Below, piece by piece: positions 1 through 13,379 of a DNA stretch of 64,000 nucleotides. Source of the DNA: Echiichthys vipera (lineage: Eukaryota > Chordata > Actinopteri > Perciformes > Trachinidae); contig OY829654.1 of the NCBI GenBank assembly GCA_963691815.1, forward strand, positions 11,794,798-11,858,797, given 5' to 3'. The notes beneath the pieces are model-generated. The model ran no database searches. It had not been told where the DNA came from and was given only the letters and a program-made list of their open reading frames with translations. Made by a program: the position numbers and the translations under genes. Position 1 is the first letter of the stretch, and the number at the start of each line of letters is the position of its first letter.

Positions 1-387
1 AAAACTCTGGGGGCTATGAACATTTCATGAGAATCCATCAAATAGTTGTTTAGACAGACTGACATGGCCATCTGTGGAGCCATGCCAATAGAATAGCTAA
101 AAAATGTACAGTGTGCTACACACTGACATGTTTCTCTTGAAAGCTAATTCACACACTACATATATCTTTTAAACTTGTATTTACTTTAAGTATCAGTTAT
201 GGTGCAACAGTGTGCAAAGAGAGAGAGCGATACCATCAACATACCTTCACCAATATTATTAAATTAAAACTTTTGAGTTTTTCAAGCTGATAATTAGTTT
301 GGAAATCATCAGCTAATAAGTGATAAGTCAGCAGTAGCAGCCAGGAAAATGAGCAAGCTTTGGGGAGTCATTTTGATGATGACATGT
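1..387. other. Non-coding stretch, no feature seen
   Basis: AT-rich DNA with stops in all frames. I see no repeat family, RNA gene or plausible exon before the long inverted repeat that begins at about 388. Confidence 0.6.
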
Positions 388-849
388 ACACTGGAGATCA
401 AATTAGACAAGAAATTTTAAATACTTGATTCATACTGTTATTTTTTATTGTTCAGTTTTTGATAGAATATCCTTTGTGGCTATACCACTGCTGTACTAAC
501 ATTCTTTTTTAAATAACCAAGGAACTTCAACAAAAACCTTTATTTTGTGAAAAAAAGAAACTAGTGATGTCCTGTGGGCGCAGATGTGCTGAAGTCATTC
601 AACGCAAAGTACTCTACACTTCCCATTCATTTTTGAATCCTATAGCCCTAAGAAAACATTGTTTAAATCTTCTCTTCTGACACAGTGGTAACTCTTCTCT
701 ACTTTTGCTCACTGTTTTTTTTAGCATGCTAGTATAGCAGTGGTATAGCCACAGCTGGTATTCTATCTAATTCTGAACAATAAAAAATAACATTATTTTA
801 GAATATATCAAGTATTTATAATTTGCTCTCTAATTTTGATCTCCAGTGT
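388..849. repeat. Long inverted repeat (arms about 115-124 bp)
   Basis: The left arm (about 388-502) and right arm (about 726-849) are imperfect reverse complements. Shared blocks in order are ACACTGGAGATCAAA, AAATACTTGAT, GTTATTTTTTATTGTTCAG, GATAGAATA and GTGGCTATACCACTGCT. The right arm has a few extra bases, so the arms align with small gaps. The spacer (503-725) is AT-rich and non-coding. The outer ends show no convincing target-site duplication and I do not recognise the family. It could be a MITE-like foldback element or a locally generated inverted duplication. The arm symmetry itself is read directly from the sequence. Confidence 0.75.
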
Positions 850-3800
850 GAGCGTTGCCCCACCTTTTTTCCAGTTTGAAAAGGTGAAGCACAACCCAAG
901 GACAGACCAGCAAGTTTGTCCAGTCAGCAGCAGAAAGTATTCATGTTAATGTTTCACTTGTAGATGGGATAAGATTGACCGTATTACTAGCCTACAAGTA
1001 ATTTTGGCCTAGACATTGACAGCACCCCTAAACCATGCCAATGTCTGAACCTTGTCAAGCAACAATGAGAAAAGCAAAACTTGTGGACTCACTGTTGGAA
1101 CTGCCTCACTCACTAAAATAAGCAACCGGATGGCTATTAGCATTATTGATGAAATTAAGTGATGAGTGATTGTACTCACTTCCCCATTAGTTTTGCCAGC
1201 ATCGTTTTTCACTACCTCTATGACTCCATGACTAGAGGGCTTAAGCTGTATGAGGTAACATAGTCTGGTAAACTGATAATGTGACTGTTCTCAGGCCAGT
1301 CCTGGTTGCTTCAAATACTTGGATCACTTTCATATTCTCTCTTAAAATAGTTGTGTGTGTGTGTGTGTGTGTGTGTGTCAGCTTTTGAATTTGAACAATA
1401 TGTACAGACATGCTTTCTTCCCTCACAACTGAATGTTTGGACAGAGAACACCACAATGTGCAGAAAATTCAGAACAGACTCATAGCAAATAATTTTCTTC
1501 TACATCTGTTTGCAGTCAGATTTATCTCGGAAATGAACGCATACAACATCTAGCTCCATCCCTCTAACAGCTGTGAGGAGATTTTCTAAATATTTAACTT
1601 TAATTTAGATACCCGTGCACAGAGGTAATTGTATCGGAGGATTTGCTCTAAAACTTTTTGAATAATTGAAGTCCATCAGTTCAGCCACTTAAGATAGTGT
1701 TTAATGAATTAAGCAGGCCTGGGATGGGTGACACGAGGTGGAAGACAAAGAGGTTGTATATATTACACCTATCTGATGGGACGACTGCATGTTAAGCATA
1801 ACATATTCCCATGTCCTCATCAGGGGAAAAAGGATTTGCTTATCTTGGACTTGGACCTTTTCTCTTTGCCACCTATTACTGGGCCACCGAGGAAACTAGC
1901 CCTGGAATTAAATTGTGGGTTTGAACATTCATGAAAGTAGTAAAGTATTTACAACATTGGGCCTTGTGTAGTGACAATATGATATGCATTGTTAGTAGTT
2001 GTGACAAAGATGAATAAATGCTCATACCCACAAACCAGGAACAATGCAAGTCAGACTCTCAACATCACACTCCTCTCCCTGTATGCTACGCCACCTTTAG
2101 TCTGTCCAGACTCCACCCTCCTCAGCCTCTTCACCCCCCCACCTCAGTCCTTTACTGTGGAGAGTGAAGACTCTTATCATTGATTTTCTCTTTTCTCTCC
2201 TCTCCTCTCCTCTGTTCACTCACTGCAGCGCCTCCAAACTTATCTGGCTCTGACAGAACAATGCTGCAGCAGGAGGGCATTCAAGGACAGATTAGATTGT
2301 TTGGGGATTCTCATTCCTCATTTCTTCATACTTCTCGGTCTATGTGTTCCTATGCTTTAGCACATTCCCACCCCTGTGATATTGTTTATCCGCTTCTATC
2401 ACTTGCAATTGCAACTACTTCTACTCTTCCTCTGCTTCTTGGGCATAAGAATAACCTCTGCCTTGTTGCGGTAAATGTCCCCTGTGTGACTGTGTGCATT
2501 AGTTAAAAATGTAGTTAAGGTTAACATGTGTGCCAGCCTTCCTGTGTGTGCATGTGTGTGCAATTTTTGTTTTTGTCCCTCTACAGTGATGAGTTTTTGT
2601 GGTGGTAGCGCCTCCTCTGTCTGAGCCATGGTAATTACTGTGCTTCACTTCCTCTGTAGAAGTCAATGAAGCTGAACTCATTGTCTCTCTCGACATCGAA
2701 GTCAACAATTGTGTGGATTCCCTAGTGACATCGCAGTCACAGCTAAACCAGCTTCCTGCATTTTTTATCAGTCTGTGTCTCAGTTTGTCTTTTGTTCCTC
2801 TTTTTCTCTTTCTCTGCTACTCTCTCTTTTTCTGTGTGTGTTTGTGTGTGGTTGTTGTTTTCACATCCCATTGAGTTTTTACCAGGGGTAATTGAGCTTA
2901 AGAGTGTTATTTAACTTCCATGTATGTATTTCTGTATTTAATTTGAATCATGCAGTCTATTTAAAGTTGCAAACAGCATCTTCATCTACTTTCCAAACAA
3001 CAACAGCTAGAAGGCTTCTCAGTGAAATTGTGATGTTTTTCTCAAAATGGAAAGTGATATTTCTTTGCGGACTCAAAGTGCTCAGTCAGTTTGTGTCTGT
3101 TTAAATCTTTAAAAATGGCATCCGACGCCACACTCAGCCTCCCTTTGGCTGTGTGTACAGTAACTGTGTCCCAGTGCTGCTGAAATGGAGAGGAAACGTT
3201 ACCATTAAATGTGCTGAAGCTAAAACCACTGTGACCACACTGGCAATTTAATGGGAGCTGGCCAGTTGTCCTCAATCCCTTTTGATCATGTTTAACCTCT
3301 ACGCTGCACTACAGAGCACATGGTGAATAGGTTAGCTTCAAACCCAGGCAACCTCAGTGGAGTGTGTGAGTGGAGGGTGAGAGGAGAGGAAATGGGGGTG
3401 TGCGTGTCATAAAAAGGAGGTTAGTAGCATGGAATGTGTTTAATGAGATGGTGAACCAAAGCCAGGGATGCTGGATGTGATTTGGATCTTGGGTTAGCTA
3501 ATTGCTGTCTCGGATAGGATGAGATAAGATAGAAAGCGATTGATGGCCTCTGAGCACTTGGATGGAAGTTTTTGCCCTACGAATGTGGATGGACATGGAA
3601 AAAACATATGCCAACATTAATCATACATTTCTCTTACATTTTCTTATACTAATATATTATATAGCTATTGTAAATCATATCAATGTATGTTTGAGAAAGA
3701 CGAAGAGAGAATAGTTAAGTGTAACTATTGACAGAAGGTAGTTGGAGCATTCAAATTTAAACCATTCGTGTGCACAATGTGTGCTACTTGTAATGATGGA

Positions 3801-6486
3801 ATGAGAGAAAGTGTTACCGTAAAAAGTATATTGCAGTGTATTGCCCGGCAAATTGGTGAAAGCATACTTAAGCCCGCTAAAACAGCACACATGCAATTAG
3901 TGCAGAGACAGAGAAAAAGAGCTTGTGCTTTGCATGCCAGTCACATGCTGCGTGAGTCGCTTGGTACCAGTAAACTTCATTGCCATGTTTAGAGTGTATA
4001 AATTGGTCTGCAATCGTGTTGGCTCAAAAACTGTCCTCCTCAGTGTCGATTTTTTTCCATCGTTAGGGCTCCTTAATAGGCCAACTGTGGCATCTATCTC
4101 AAATAGCTTATTTTGCAGAGGTTTACTTAAAGCTAAGTAAAAAGATTTTTCCTCTTTTCAGCTGTTTATTTTACCTCAAGTATGCATAACGTCTGGATTG
4201 CCCTTCACCAGTTAACAGTACAGAGAATAAAGCTTACAGGAAAAGTAATAAGAGACTGAGAATCACAACAGCTCTCTCAACAGTTTGTATTGGAAAATTA
4301 GTTAAAGGACCAAGAGATATTCCTGTACTGTAAAAAGAGATATGTAAAAGAGGGATTAGAATGAGGATAGCATCTGACTGAGGAAGGTAGATAATTTGGG
4401 TTGTTCCTACTTGTGGAGATGCTTTTGTTTACAATGCCCTTTACTAAGAAATGTCACACAAAGCATTCAGGCTTTAAGGGCCACTCTAATTGCATGGCCT
4501 CAGGCTGCAACAGCCAACATCAGCTTATGACTTAATCACAGTCTGGGTGATGTAACATAAGAACCTAAAAGCTTCCATCTCAGCTGTAACAATGCTTTTT
4601 GAGTTTGAAGAGATTACAAATAATATTAATGTTGCAGTGATAAAAAAACAATATGTTTCTCAGGTATTACAGCTTTCTTCAATACATTCAATACAAATCT
4701 TACCAGTGATATTTTTTTTCAAATTTACCATTTTCATGTTCAGCAGGAGGCCTAAGTGAGACTGTACTCCATTCTCACATGACATTTGATTTATTTTTCC
4801 TGCTTCTGTTTGTATTTGTGTACTGTAGGTCTCAGGGGGTAGATGGGAAAAGCATGCTGAACTCGGCCAGTGGAGACACTGACATTTAGACTCAAAGGCT
4901 AATGGGATGCCTGAGTCTGCCCTGTGCTTGCTGGCTCTTTGTCAGGGTTCTCAGATCAGGACTGACTAGCCCACGCTCCCCTTTCAGACCGTCTGGAGCC
5001 CTAATGCGCTCTCTCTCCGGACGCAGCGTCTTTCAAATATGCCAACTTTTTCATTCAGTCTCCACGTCTGAATGGTAGTAGCTGAAATGAGTATGGCTGT
5101 CTGTGTGTCTCTGTGGTGGCTGCAGCTAAAGACTCAACTCATCTCACACTGAGAGAGGGCCGTGGGGAGGCCACAAAAGAGAATATCATTGTCTCCTCTA
5201 ATGGAGGCCAGGGACACATGGAGATCTGCCGTTACAGTGGTAAAGCAAGGCCTTCTTTAGACCAGTCATTTATTCTGTCTAAAGGCTCATTTATTCTATC
5301 CCAAGGCTATGTTGTGAAAAACATCTCTAATGATGATAGTAATACCCAGTGGGTTAAGATGTTGGAACGATCTTTTATCTCCCATGAGATATCTTAGCGT
5401 GACCTATTCTTTGACCCTCAGGGTCAATGCTGCCTATTGGAGCCACAAGACTCATTTGACATAGCTCAAAGGCTGTCTTAACTCCTGCGGTAAACTCATA
5501 CATCACCATTGCACAACCTCAGAATACTATAATATCACACAGCACTTGAATACTTTTTAGCCACATACATTTTGACACTTAAGGGTAATGCATACTGTGG
5601 CCAGTTTTAACTCACCCATTACAGTGGAAGAACTTGTGCATACATACAACACCATACAAAATGCCAGCCTTAGTTTTTGAATTATATACTTATCCACATT
5701 GTGAAAAAGTTGCATGGACTTACTTTCAGGCACTTACACTTGACAGTTTCCTGTACTGTTGCTGTGTTGTAATATATACAGTATAGGTGAACATTTGGCA
5801 CCTCCATTAGAGCAGTTGAGTGGTGTGTTTTACTCATTTATTTCTGCTACCTGTTTTTCCAGGGTCTGAAAAAATCTAGGGATTTGAGTTAGCAATGCTC
5901 TGATTCTTGTAGATGGCTGTTTTAACCTTCAGAACGGACATTTTCTTAAATGTTAGATTTAAGTGTTCCTTGTGCTAATGGAATTGCTCTTCTCCGCAAA
6001 AAGGCTGTAACATTTTAAGTATAAAAAGAAAGAAAAAAAATGCACAGAGAGGGAGGAGAGACAGAGAGTGAACGAGAGAGGTTTGTTTTGCTCTTGAAAA
6101 TATCAGCGTAATCAGGAGCAGCATATCATTTACAAATCAGGCCTGACATTTAGGATGCTGGAAGGTAATAATGAAGAATCGTATTTCACTCGTGTGATGA
6201 GAGGACTGTCTTCCTGATTGGAGAGGCGCAATGTGTACAGCATAGCGCTTTGGCTCAGACCCAGTCTACATCCAGTACATGGTCAAACCCAACACCTCAG
6301 CCCATCCACTATGCTCTGCTAGTGCCAAATGGCTTGCTGCTTCCTCACTATGAGGGTGGGCAAGCTTTCGCGCAGCAAAGTTCCATAGAGAAGAAAACTT
6401 CTTTAAAGTAATCTTGCTTATTTGATGAATTTTATTTACTTCCATGATTTTCACAATTTTTAAGTGGCATCTTCTTGGTTGAATGT
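850..6486. other. Non-coding stretch with minor simple repeats
   Basis: No gene is supported. The stretch holds a (GT)n run at 1352-1378, CT-rich patches near 2190-2220 and 2790-2840, and a short purine-rich patch near 6030-6080. Open frames here, such as 2180-2506 plus and 5113-5397 plus, have no recognisable domain, no convincing start context and no splice structure. I treat them as chance frames. Confidence 0.55.
1352..1378. repeat. (GT)n microsatellite
   Basis: Short uninterrupted GT dinucleotide run of about 27 bp. It produces a spurious His-Thr repeat frame on the minus strand. Confidence 0.95.
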
Positions 6487-6531
6487 ACATAATGTAAGTC
6501 ACTTTGGATAAAAGTGTAAGCTTAATAAATG
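6487..6531 (+). repeat. Teleost interspersed-repeat 3' tail fragment
   Basis: The segment reads ATGTAAGTCACTTTGGATAA followed by AAGTGTAAGCTTAATAAATG. It closely resembles the tail shared by many fish SINE/LINE copies, whose remembered form is TGTAAGTCGCTTTGGATAAA then AGCGTCTGCTAAATG. Only the tail is recognisable and the upstream part of the element is not. The family assignment is from memory. Confidence 0.55.
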
Positions 6532-9500
6532 CAAAGTAAAGTACACCTTAGCAACAGTCATTGGCATTTTTGTCCTTTCAGGCCTTTTGGCTTATTCCAG
6601 GTCTTTACGGGAAGCCTTAGTGGTAGCGAGCGAACCTAGAACCATCTGTTCAAATCATATCACTTCAGCTGTGATCCAGTTAGGCTGTGGCATCTTACTA
6701 AGAGATGCGTCCCAGATAGAGCATAAAACATCAACGCAACACAGCAGCGTTACATCTCTCCCAGGCATACACAGAGACAGAGTAGAGCAGGCAGACGTTT
6801 CTTATAAACACTTAGTCAACCAAAGTAAGAGCATCGCTGGGTAGGAGAGAGACTACAGCCTCATCATGGAAATTGCCTTTGTGAACGAGAGTCCCCCAAA
6901 GACCAAAGGTCCACTTGAAAAAAATATTGGATGGATACTGAGAAAGAGCGGTTAATCATCTTTATTTGGGGGTTACGGAGTAGTGGTAGCTGACCGTAGT
7001 CTATGATTCAAAGAATGATCTGTTGATAACGGTGATACTTTCTCTGCAACTGCCATAGACACATCTCTTACACAACAAATAAGCAGTCTGTAAATAATAA
7101 ATACACATTACCCACAGTTACTTATGTGCAAGATTTGGTAATAACAGTGCACTGGGTCTTGCCATGCTGTTTTATTATAATTTATGTGGCCTCATGGCAC
7201 CACTGCAGAGAACTACTGTAGCAGTCATAATGTATATCTACTGTAGTGTGTAGCTGAGGGGACTGACATGCAGCCCCAGAGAGCAATCTTTCCTTGCTGC
7301 TTTGCTGCTAGTGATGGATGTGACAGATTGTGAAGGCCCTCACTCTGGGTTAATCTCAGTATAAACAAATGTGAATAAAAGCTGCAGATCATAATTTGTT
7401 TCCCATTTTGGCCATGCAGCGGGCACTCTGATATCCATACACCTATAGTACTTGACTCATTTAAAAAACGACAGCTAAAATTGAGCTCACATATTCCTTT
7501 CAGTTGAGCTGGATTGACAAATTCAGCATTTCTCAGACAGCAATGCTGAGCACATTGCCAAGCTGTGATAGGTAATTTCTGCAGAAGCAGCCTTATCTGT
7601 CTTCCCTCCTCCTTCCTCACAGAAGAAGAGAAAAGTGGAAAAGAGAGGACAGGAGATGAGAGTAGTCTAGAGAGGAGGTAGATACATGTAGTGTGATCTG
7701 AGGTAGGTGTTTGCCAGAGTCTGCTGCTTTTGTCCTTTAGAGGATAGGGCTTCAGCCTCACACTAGAAGCCCCTTACCGCTGCCAGCACAAATCTAGTTC
7801 ATCAATATATATCAAACACAGAGAAGTACACTGACTCTCCATCAGACCCTATTACACAAAATGAAGTATTCATTATGTGAAATAGTATTTAGAAGAAAAG
7901 AAAATGATGGGCTGAAATATTTTATGGCCCCCTCCAGTGTCTGGAAATAAATGGCATTATGGGATTCATATCGACAAGGCCTCTTTGTTAAAGTCCCCAA
8001 CACCTATCTTGTAGTGTATTCATACAGTACCAAGTACCAGACCACTCGGGCCAGTATAACTGGCTTATCTCTGTGTGCACTGGTTTGATAAAATCCAATA
8101 AATAGCAAAGTTTTGCATTTTGGGTGTGTGACATTCAAAATGGCATGCTGAAAGGGACCTTGTCCCTCCATACCTTTCTCTGCTGGAGTGAGATTGGGTT
8201 GTCGCATCAGCTGCAGGCATAGATCTCCAAGAATCCGACATTTTCACTCTATTGAGGTCATAATGTGTGGGGCGTTCTAATGCTAGGAACATTTTATGCA
8301 GCTCTGGAGCTCTCCCAAAATTATATTAATAGAAAATTGTTTTGTTTTTCTTAAACCCACCTCTGTCATTTAGCGGGAGGCTTACATTTCAATTCAATTA
8401 GCATATCCTGCAGGTGTTCTGTATTTTCATATACCTCACCATATGATTAGATTATTTGGGCTTCATCAGTGAGACTCACCAAGCTACATCGGTTCTTAGT
8501 ACTAGCTAGCTTATTTGCAAGGTTTCTGGTTAACTGGTTCACACATCCTGGGTGAGGAGTGCAAGGAGGATGAAGCAATAAACTCCACAAACTGGATGAG
8601 TGTATGTGTTTCACTGCATATAGGTCACGGCTAATTGCATAACATACACCCATGATTCTAATAATTCTGGTGACCTCAGAAGTATTACATTTTCAGTTCA
8701 TATACAAGAGTGCAACATTAGGCACTCTCACACTTGCCATTCGTACTTTGCCCAACCACAATTCACAGTTGAAGTCTAGTTCCTATGACCAGTGTGAGAG
8801 CAACAGTACCATGCCTAGGTATGACACGCTGGCCTGGATATTTTGAAGCAATGATGACGCAAAAGTACAGGCCGGGCCTGGCCAGCAGGGGAGAAGGGAG
8901 GGGGGGACAATCCCACACGGCACGGATCAACCGGGCAAAGTGTGAGTGTGCCCTTAATGTGCAGAAGATGGACTGTTTCTTTAAGAATACCTTTGTGTTG
9001 TGTTGTTCTTGTCACTGTAAATTATATATTGGTTGTCTTTGCATGACAAATGATAATAAAATAATAATAATATACTACTGTCCCCACAGATTAGCTCTAC
9101 AGATATTTACAACAACACATTAAAAACCCTTCTGTAAAATTACTTGAGAAAACAAAAGAGACAAGAGAGAACTGATGATGCTGACTGAGACGTTTCTGAG
9201 GGAATGCTAATCTTTTTAGTTGCAAATAGAGGATCAAAAAAAGGAAAATGCAGAAAGGGCATTGCTATCTATCCATCTATTTATCTCTTTTTCTTCCTTG
9301 TCGCTGGATCTATCTCTGTATATCCCCCATGTCCTGCTTTATTCTCTCTGGCAGATCATATTTGTGTGTCCATCTGCATTATGATTGCATTCCTGCTCTT
9401 TTGTCTTCCTGTCTTGCCTCGTTCTTCTTTTCTCTACCATATCCCATCTTCCTGTCTTATTTAACAGGCCTCTGAGTTTCTTTGTCTATCACTAGATCTG

Positions 9501-10375
9501 TCTGGAAAGCAAAATCTGATAAAACTGACCCAATTGCGCCAAAAGGTTTGTATACTCTCTTGAGGTGGTCTTTGTCAAACATGGCCAATACCATGTTTCA
9601 TGCTGACAAAGAATTAAAAATTGCCCAAATGAACCAAATTCCTGCAGAACTCTTTCCATTAAAACACTTTGGTCTTGTTAATTTGTAAAGTAGTTGATGA
9701 AGATGCACCTAGTTCATATTTCTTTTATGCTCTATTTCAAAAGTAACTTTGAAACGGGCCCTACTACAATAATTGTACTACTACTAGAATGAATAGATAG
9801 GGGAAATGTATGTGTATGTGTGAGAGAGAGAGATAGAGAGAGAGAGTGACATTGGCATAAAAAGCATGTTTGATGCTTCTGTCAACACTCAAGCTACGGT
9901 ATTTCCTCAAGAGCTCTTTTCTAGGGTTCATGTCAGCCCTTGCTCATGCTCTCTGAAGTCTGACATATTGAAAGAGTTGGAGCAGGGAAAGACATAGAGA
10001 GGAAGACAGAGAAAAGAGAGTGGCCATTAATACTAAGGGAATTGATCTACTCAGGTCTCCATGGGTTTGCTTGTCTGCCAGTGATTGTAGTGTGCTCATT
10101 ATCCATCTTTGCTTCAGGTAATTACTCGCTTGTTTTGATCGGAAAGCTTTTAATTAGTTGCTCATTAGCATTGTTTAATTAAACTCACCCCATGCCTTTT
10201 ATAAGGCAGGAGTGTTCTTTCCTTTCTTCATTAGAAGTTGTTGGATGGGGTTATGGTGGGATTGTACAGGGCTCTATGTTTATACATGCATTTAGTAAAG
10301 TCACTAGTATTAGAATTTCTTTTCACATATTATATTCAAATATGTCAGACAACCCTTAAGAGAAGTAGACTCTGT
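6532..10375. other. Non-coding stretch, no gene seen
   Basis: It contains a 178-codon minus-strand open frame at 7225-7761. That frame has no recognisable domain and low-complexity Ser/Leu-rich composition, so I do not call it a gene. Near 9037-9075 is an AT-rich run with ATAATAAT repeats after TTTGCATGACAAA, possibly an old retroelement tail. A short GA-rich run lies at about 9822-9847. The 10110-10205 interval is rich in TAATTA-type motifs (see findings). Confidence 0.5.
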
Positions 10376-10666
10376 TAGGTCTGTCAATCAGTTTCTCGAT
10401 TGATCGATTAGTTGTTGGGTCCATAAAATGGTGTAAAATGTTGATCACTGTTTTTCAACTCCCAAGGCGACATCCTCAAAGATGATCAGTTCACTGTCAT
10501 AAAGGACTAAAGAAACCAGAAAATATTCACAGTTGAGAAGCTGAAATCAGAGAATTTTGACATTCTTTTCCTAAAGAAAAATACTCAAAAACGACGAATG
10601 GATTATCAAAATAAATGGTGATTAATTTAATAGTTAACAACTATTCAAGTAATCATTGCAGCTCTA
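10376..10666. mobile_element. Degraded non-autonomous hAT-type MITE, about 291 bp
   Basis: The right end reads TAATCATTGCAGCTCTA, whose reverse complement starts TAGAGCTGCAATGATTA. The left end starts TAGGTCTGTCAA and then TCTCGATTGATCGATTAGTT. Internal landmarks match a very common teleost MITE as I remember it: GGGTCCATAAAATG, CTCCCAAGGCGACATC, GTTGAGAAGCTGAAATCAGA and ATTATCAAAATAA, in that order. The left terminus looks shortened relative to that consensus. The flanks share only ACTC, so no clean 8-bp target duplication survives. It is non-coding. The hAT label rests on the TAGRG-type ends and family memory. Confidence 0.65.
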
Positions 10667-11232
10667 AACTCGTACTTACTGTTGTAGAGATGGGTGAAAA
10701 AGAGGAGGTGTAAAAGAAATCACATACAGAAACTTTCTCCTGTTGCAAAAGTGTTGTTGGACAGTCGCACACTGAGGAGCTGAGGTGGCAGTAGAAGGTT
10801 TAAAGGTAGAGAGACAGGGAGTAAGATGAAGTGGGAGGAATAGGCAAAAAATGTTGGAGCCCAATGTGAAAGGCTATGTGAGAGGCTTTTAAATAGCTAG
10901 TCTGCACAGTTGAGTAGCTGGACAAGATACTGACAGGCCAGTGAGAAGAATGCCAAATGCAAAGACTGATGCTCTCCTTTTTTGTCCATCTTTCCCTTCC
11001 ATTTCCCCGTGTCTGTCTCTATCTCTTTCCAAGCTCTTACTTTATTCTTGTTCTTAATATTCCTCCATGTCACTATGCATCTTTCATGCTGCCTTCCTCA
11101 TGAATTCTCTCCTACATATTAAATTCTTTATCCGAGCATATTTTCTCTCTTTCTGTCTCCGTCTATCTTTTTGCCTTCCTCTCACACCGTGCAATAGCTG
11201 ACACTGTATCCTTCCAGCTGAGTAGTTTAGAG

Positions 11233-11338
<106 letters not shown>

Positions 11339-11741
11339 ACATCTGCATGTGTAAGAGTGTATATATTTGGGCCTACGTATGTGTGTCTGTTTGCACATTG
11401 GGAGAGCAGAGGCTAAACAGTGGTGGTTTTGTTTTCATAGCACGTCCTGGTGGAGTGTGACAGTGAACAAAGTGTCAGTGTGTGAGGGTGGAATGAAAGC
11501 CAGCTCCGAGTGTCATAGTATGCCCCAGATCTGAAACTCTGGAGCCCAAAGCTGGGGACAGTGGCTAGCTGTCTGCGTGATGTGGACGAAACCAAACTCT
11601 GTAGAGGTAGGCCTCATGAGGAGCGAGGAGAAAGCCAGTAAGGATGGGAGGACAGTTGGTGGTCAAGGTAGACTTATCCTGTTGGCGATGAGCACTGTCT
11701 GGGCATCACATAGCAGACTGACTGGGCAGACAGACAGAGAG

Positions 11742-11757
11742 CCCCCCCCCCCCCCCC
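11742..11757. repeat. Poly-C tract (16 C)
   Basis: Homopolymer of 16 cytosines. Its length should be treated as uncertain because such runs are error-prone in sequencing and assembly. Confidence 0.95.
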
Positions 11758-13225
11758 GCTTGGGTGTCATCACTCTTTAGAAAGGAATTGCGACCAAACA
11801 TATGCATTGAAATTCACCCAAAAATATAATTTTAAACATATATGATCAACTAGTGTTTTCCCTAGGATGAAAGTCCTTACAAAGAAAGCAGATAGGTAAT
11901 ACAGTTGTACTATTCCCTCATGCCAGGCTAGGGTTTAAGCTAAAATTGAAATACAACACAGCTTTTTAAAACATTTTTTGGACCGAGAGGTGAGCCATTG
12001 AGTGGAGCAGGGTAGCGGAGGGCATGAACAGCTCTTTGAGGAGTGTACATTTTCTGCTGCTTCGCTCGGCTCATATGCTCTGTACACAAAGACAGTATAG
12101 CATTTGCTACAGCACTGTGAGATGGGCTAGATGCTTCTGTATGGGGTTGCATTTTTAAGAATGGTAGAATAGTTTTGAATAGTCCCCAGTGAATAGTATT
12201 TTTGCTTGAAATTCCCAGTCCTACTTCAGAGCTTAATGTTACTCTCGCTTGTTTTTTCAAGGCAGTGGTAGGGGAAACATTGATCGACAATACAAAGCTT
12301 TATTATATTTGGTTGATTAAGCCAAAATGGTCATTTAATATTCTCTGTGTAAGACTCGCCCTCTGTATTTGAAGATTATACAATAGACACTATGTGTTCA
12401 GCACAGCTATTTGTTTTGACTTTCTAAACAATAGCTATAACAAAATAAAAAAAAGGTTTTATTTTCATCTGCTTATCTCATTCTGTCACAAGATATCAGC
12501 TCATTATGACTCTCGCAGTAGCAGCAGCAAACAAACAGCCAGATCGTGCCATCTTAAGCTTCGGGGCTGTACATTTGGACTAGGGCAGTAATATATTGAG
12601 TTATTTTGTATTATGTCTCTACTCTTTAGCTTTGAGGTAGCCATGATGATCCCCCATGCAGCAAATGCCTTTCTCCCCTCACTCCTCTCCTTATAGTGCA
12701 TTTATATACATTAAGCCACCATCTCCTCAGAGGTGAATTAAATCTCCGTGCAATTCCACCACTTATTGCCATTGCTCTCCACCGCTCTATCCTCCTGCAG
12801 CTCAATTCCCAGCGGTGGTTAACGCTTCAGCAGCAGAGTTTGCCTCTGTAGGGGAAAGAAGCAGACAGAAGAATGCCGTCAGCATTGTGAAACCTCCCAG
12901 AAAGCTAAGGAGTGGGTTTTTTTTCCGGGACTCCGCTATGGAGATTTGAACAGCCAGATCTAGGAACTGTACGACCCATAAAGCCATTAGGGAGTATGGG
13001 AAAGTTGCAGAAATGAGCCTACAAGGCATTATGGGTAAAGAAGAGGGCAGCATTTAAGTATACTCACAGGACAAAGAGGCACACTCAGACACATGTGCAA
13101 ATTCGCCTATGCCACATACACAGATACATGCACACACACCAATGTGCTTTCACATAGACATTCACATGCACACTGGCACAGTGATGATCCCCTCATCACT
13201 CATCTGCTGGCTCACTGAGTTTAAT

Positions 13226-13379
<154 letters not shown>

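Noticed and set aside
7225..7761. 178-codon minus-strand open frame
   Set aside because: No recognisable motif, no homologous family that I know, and composition is not protein-like; likely a chance frame.
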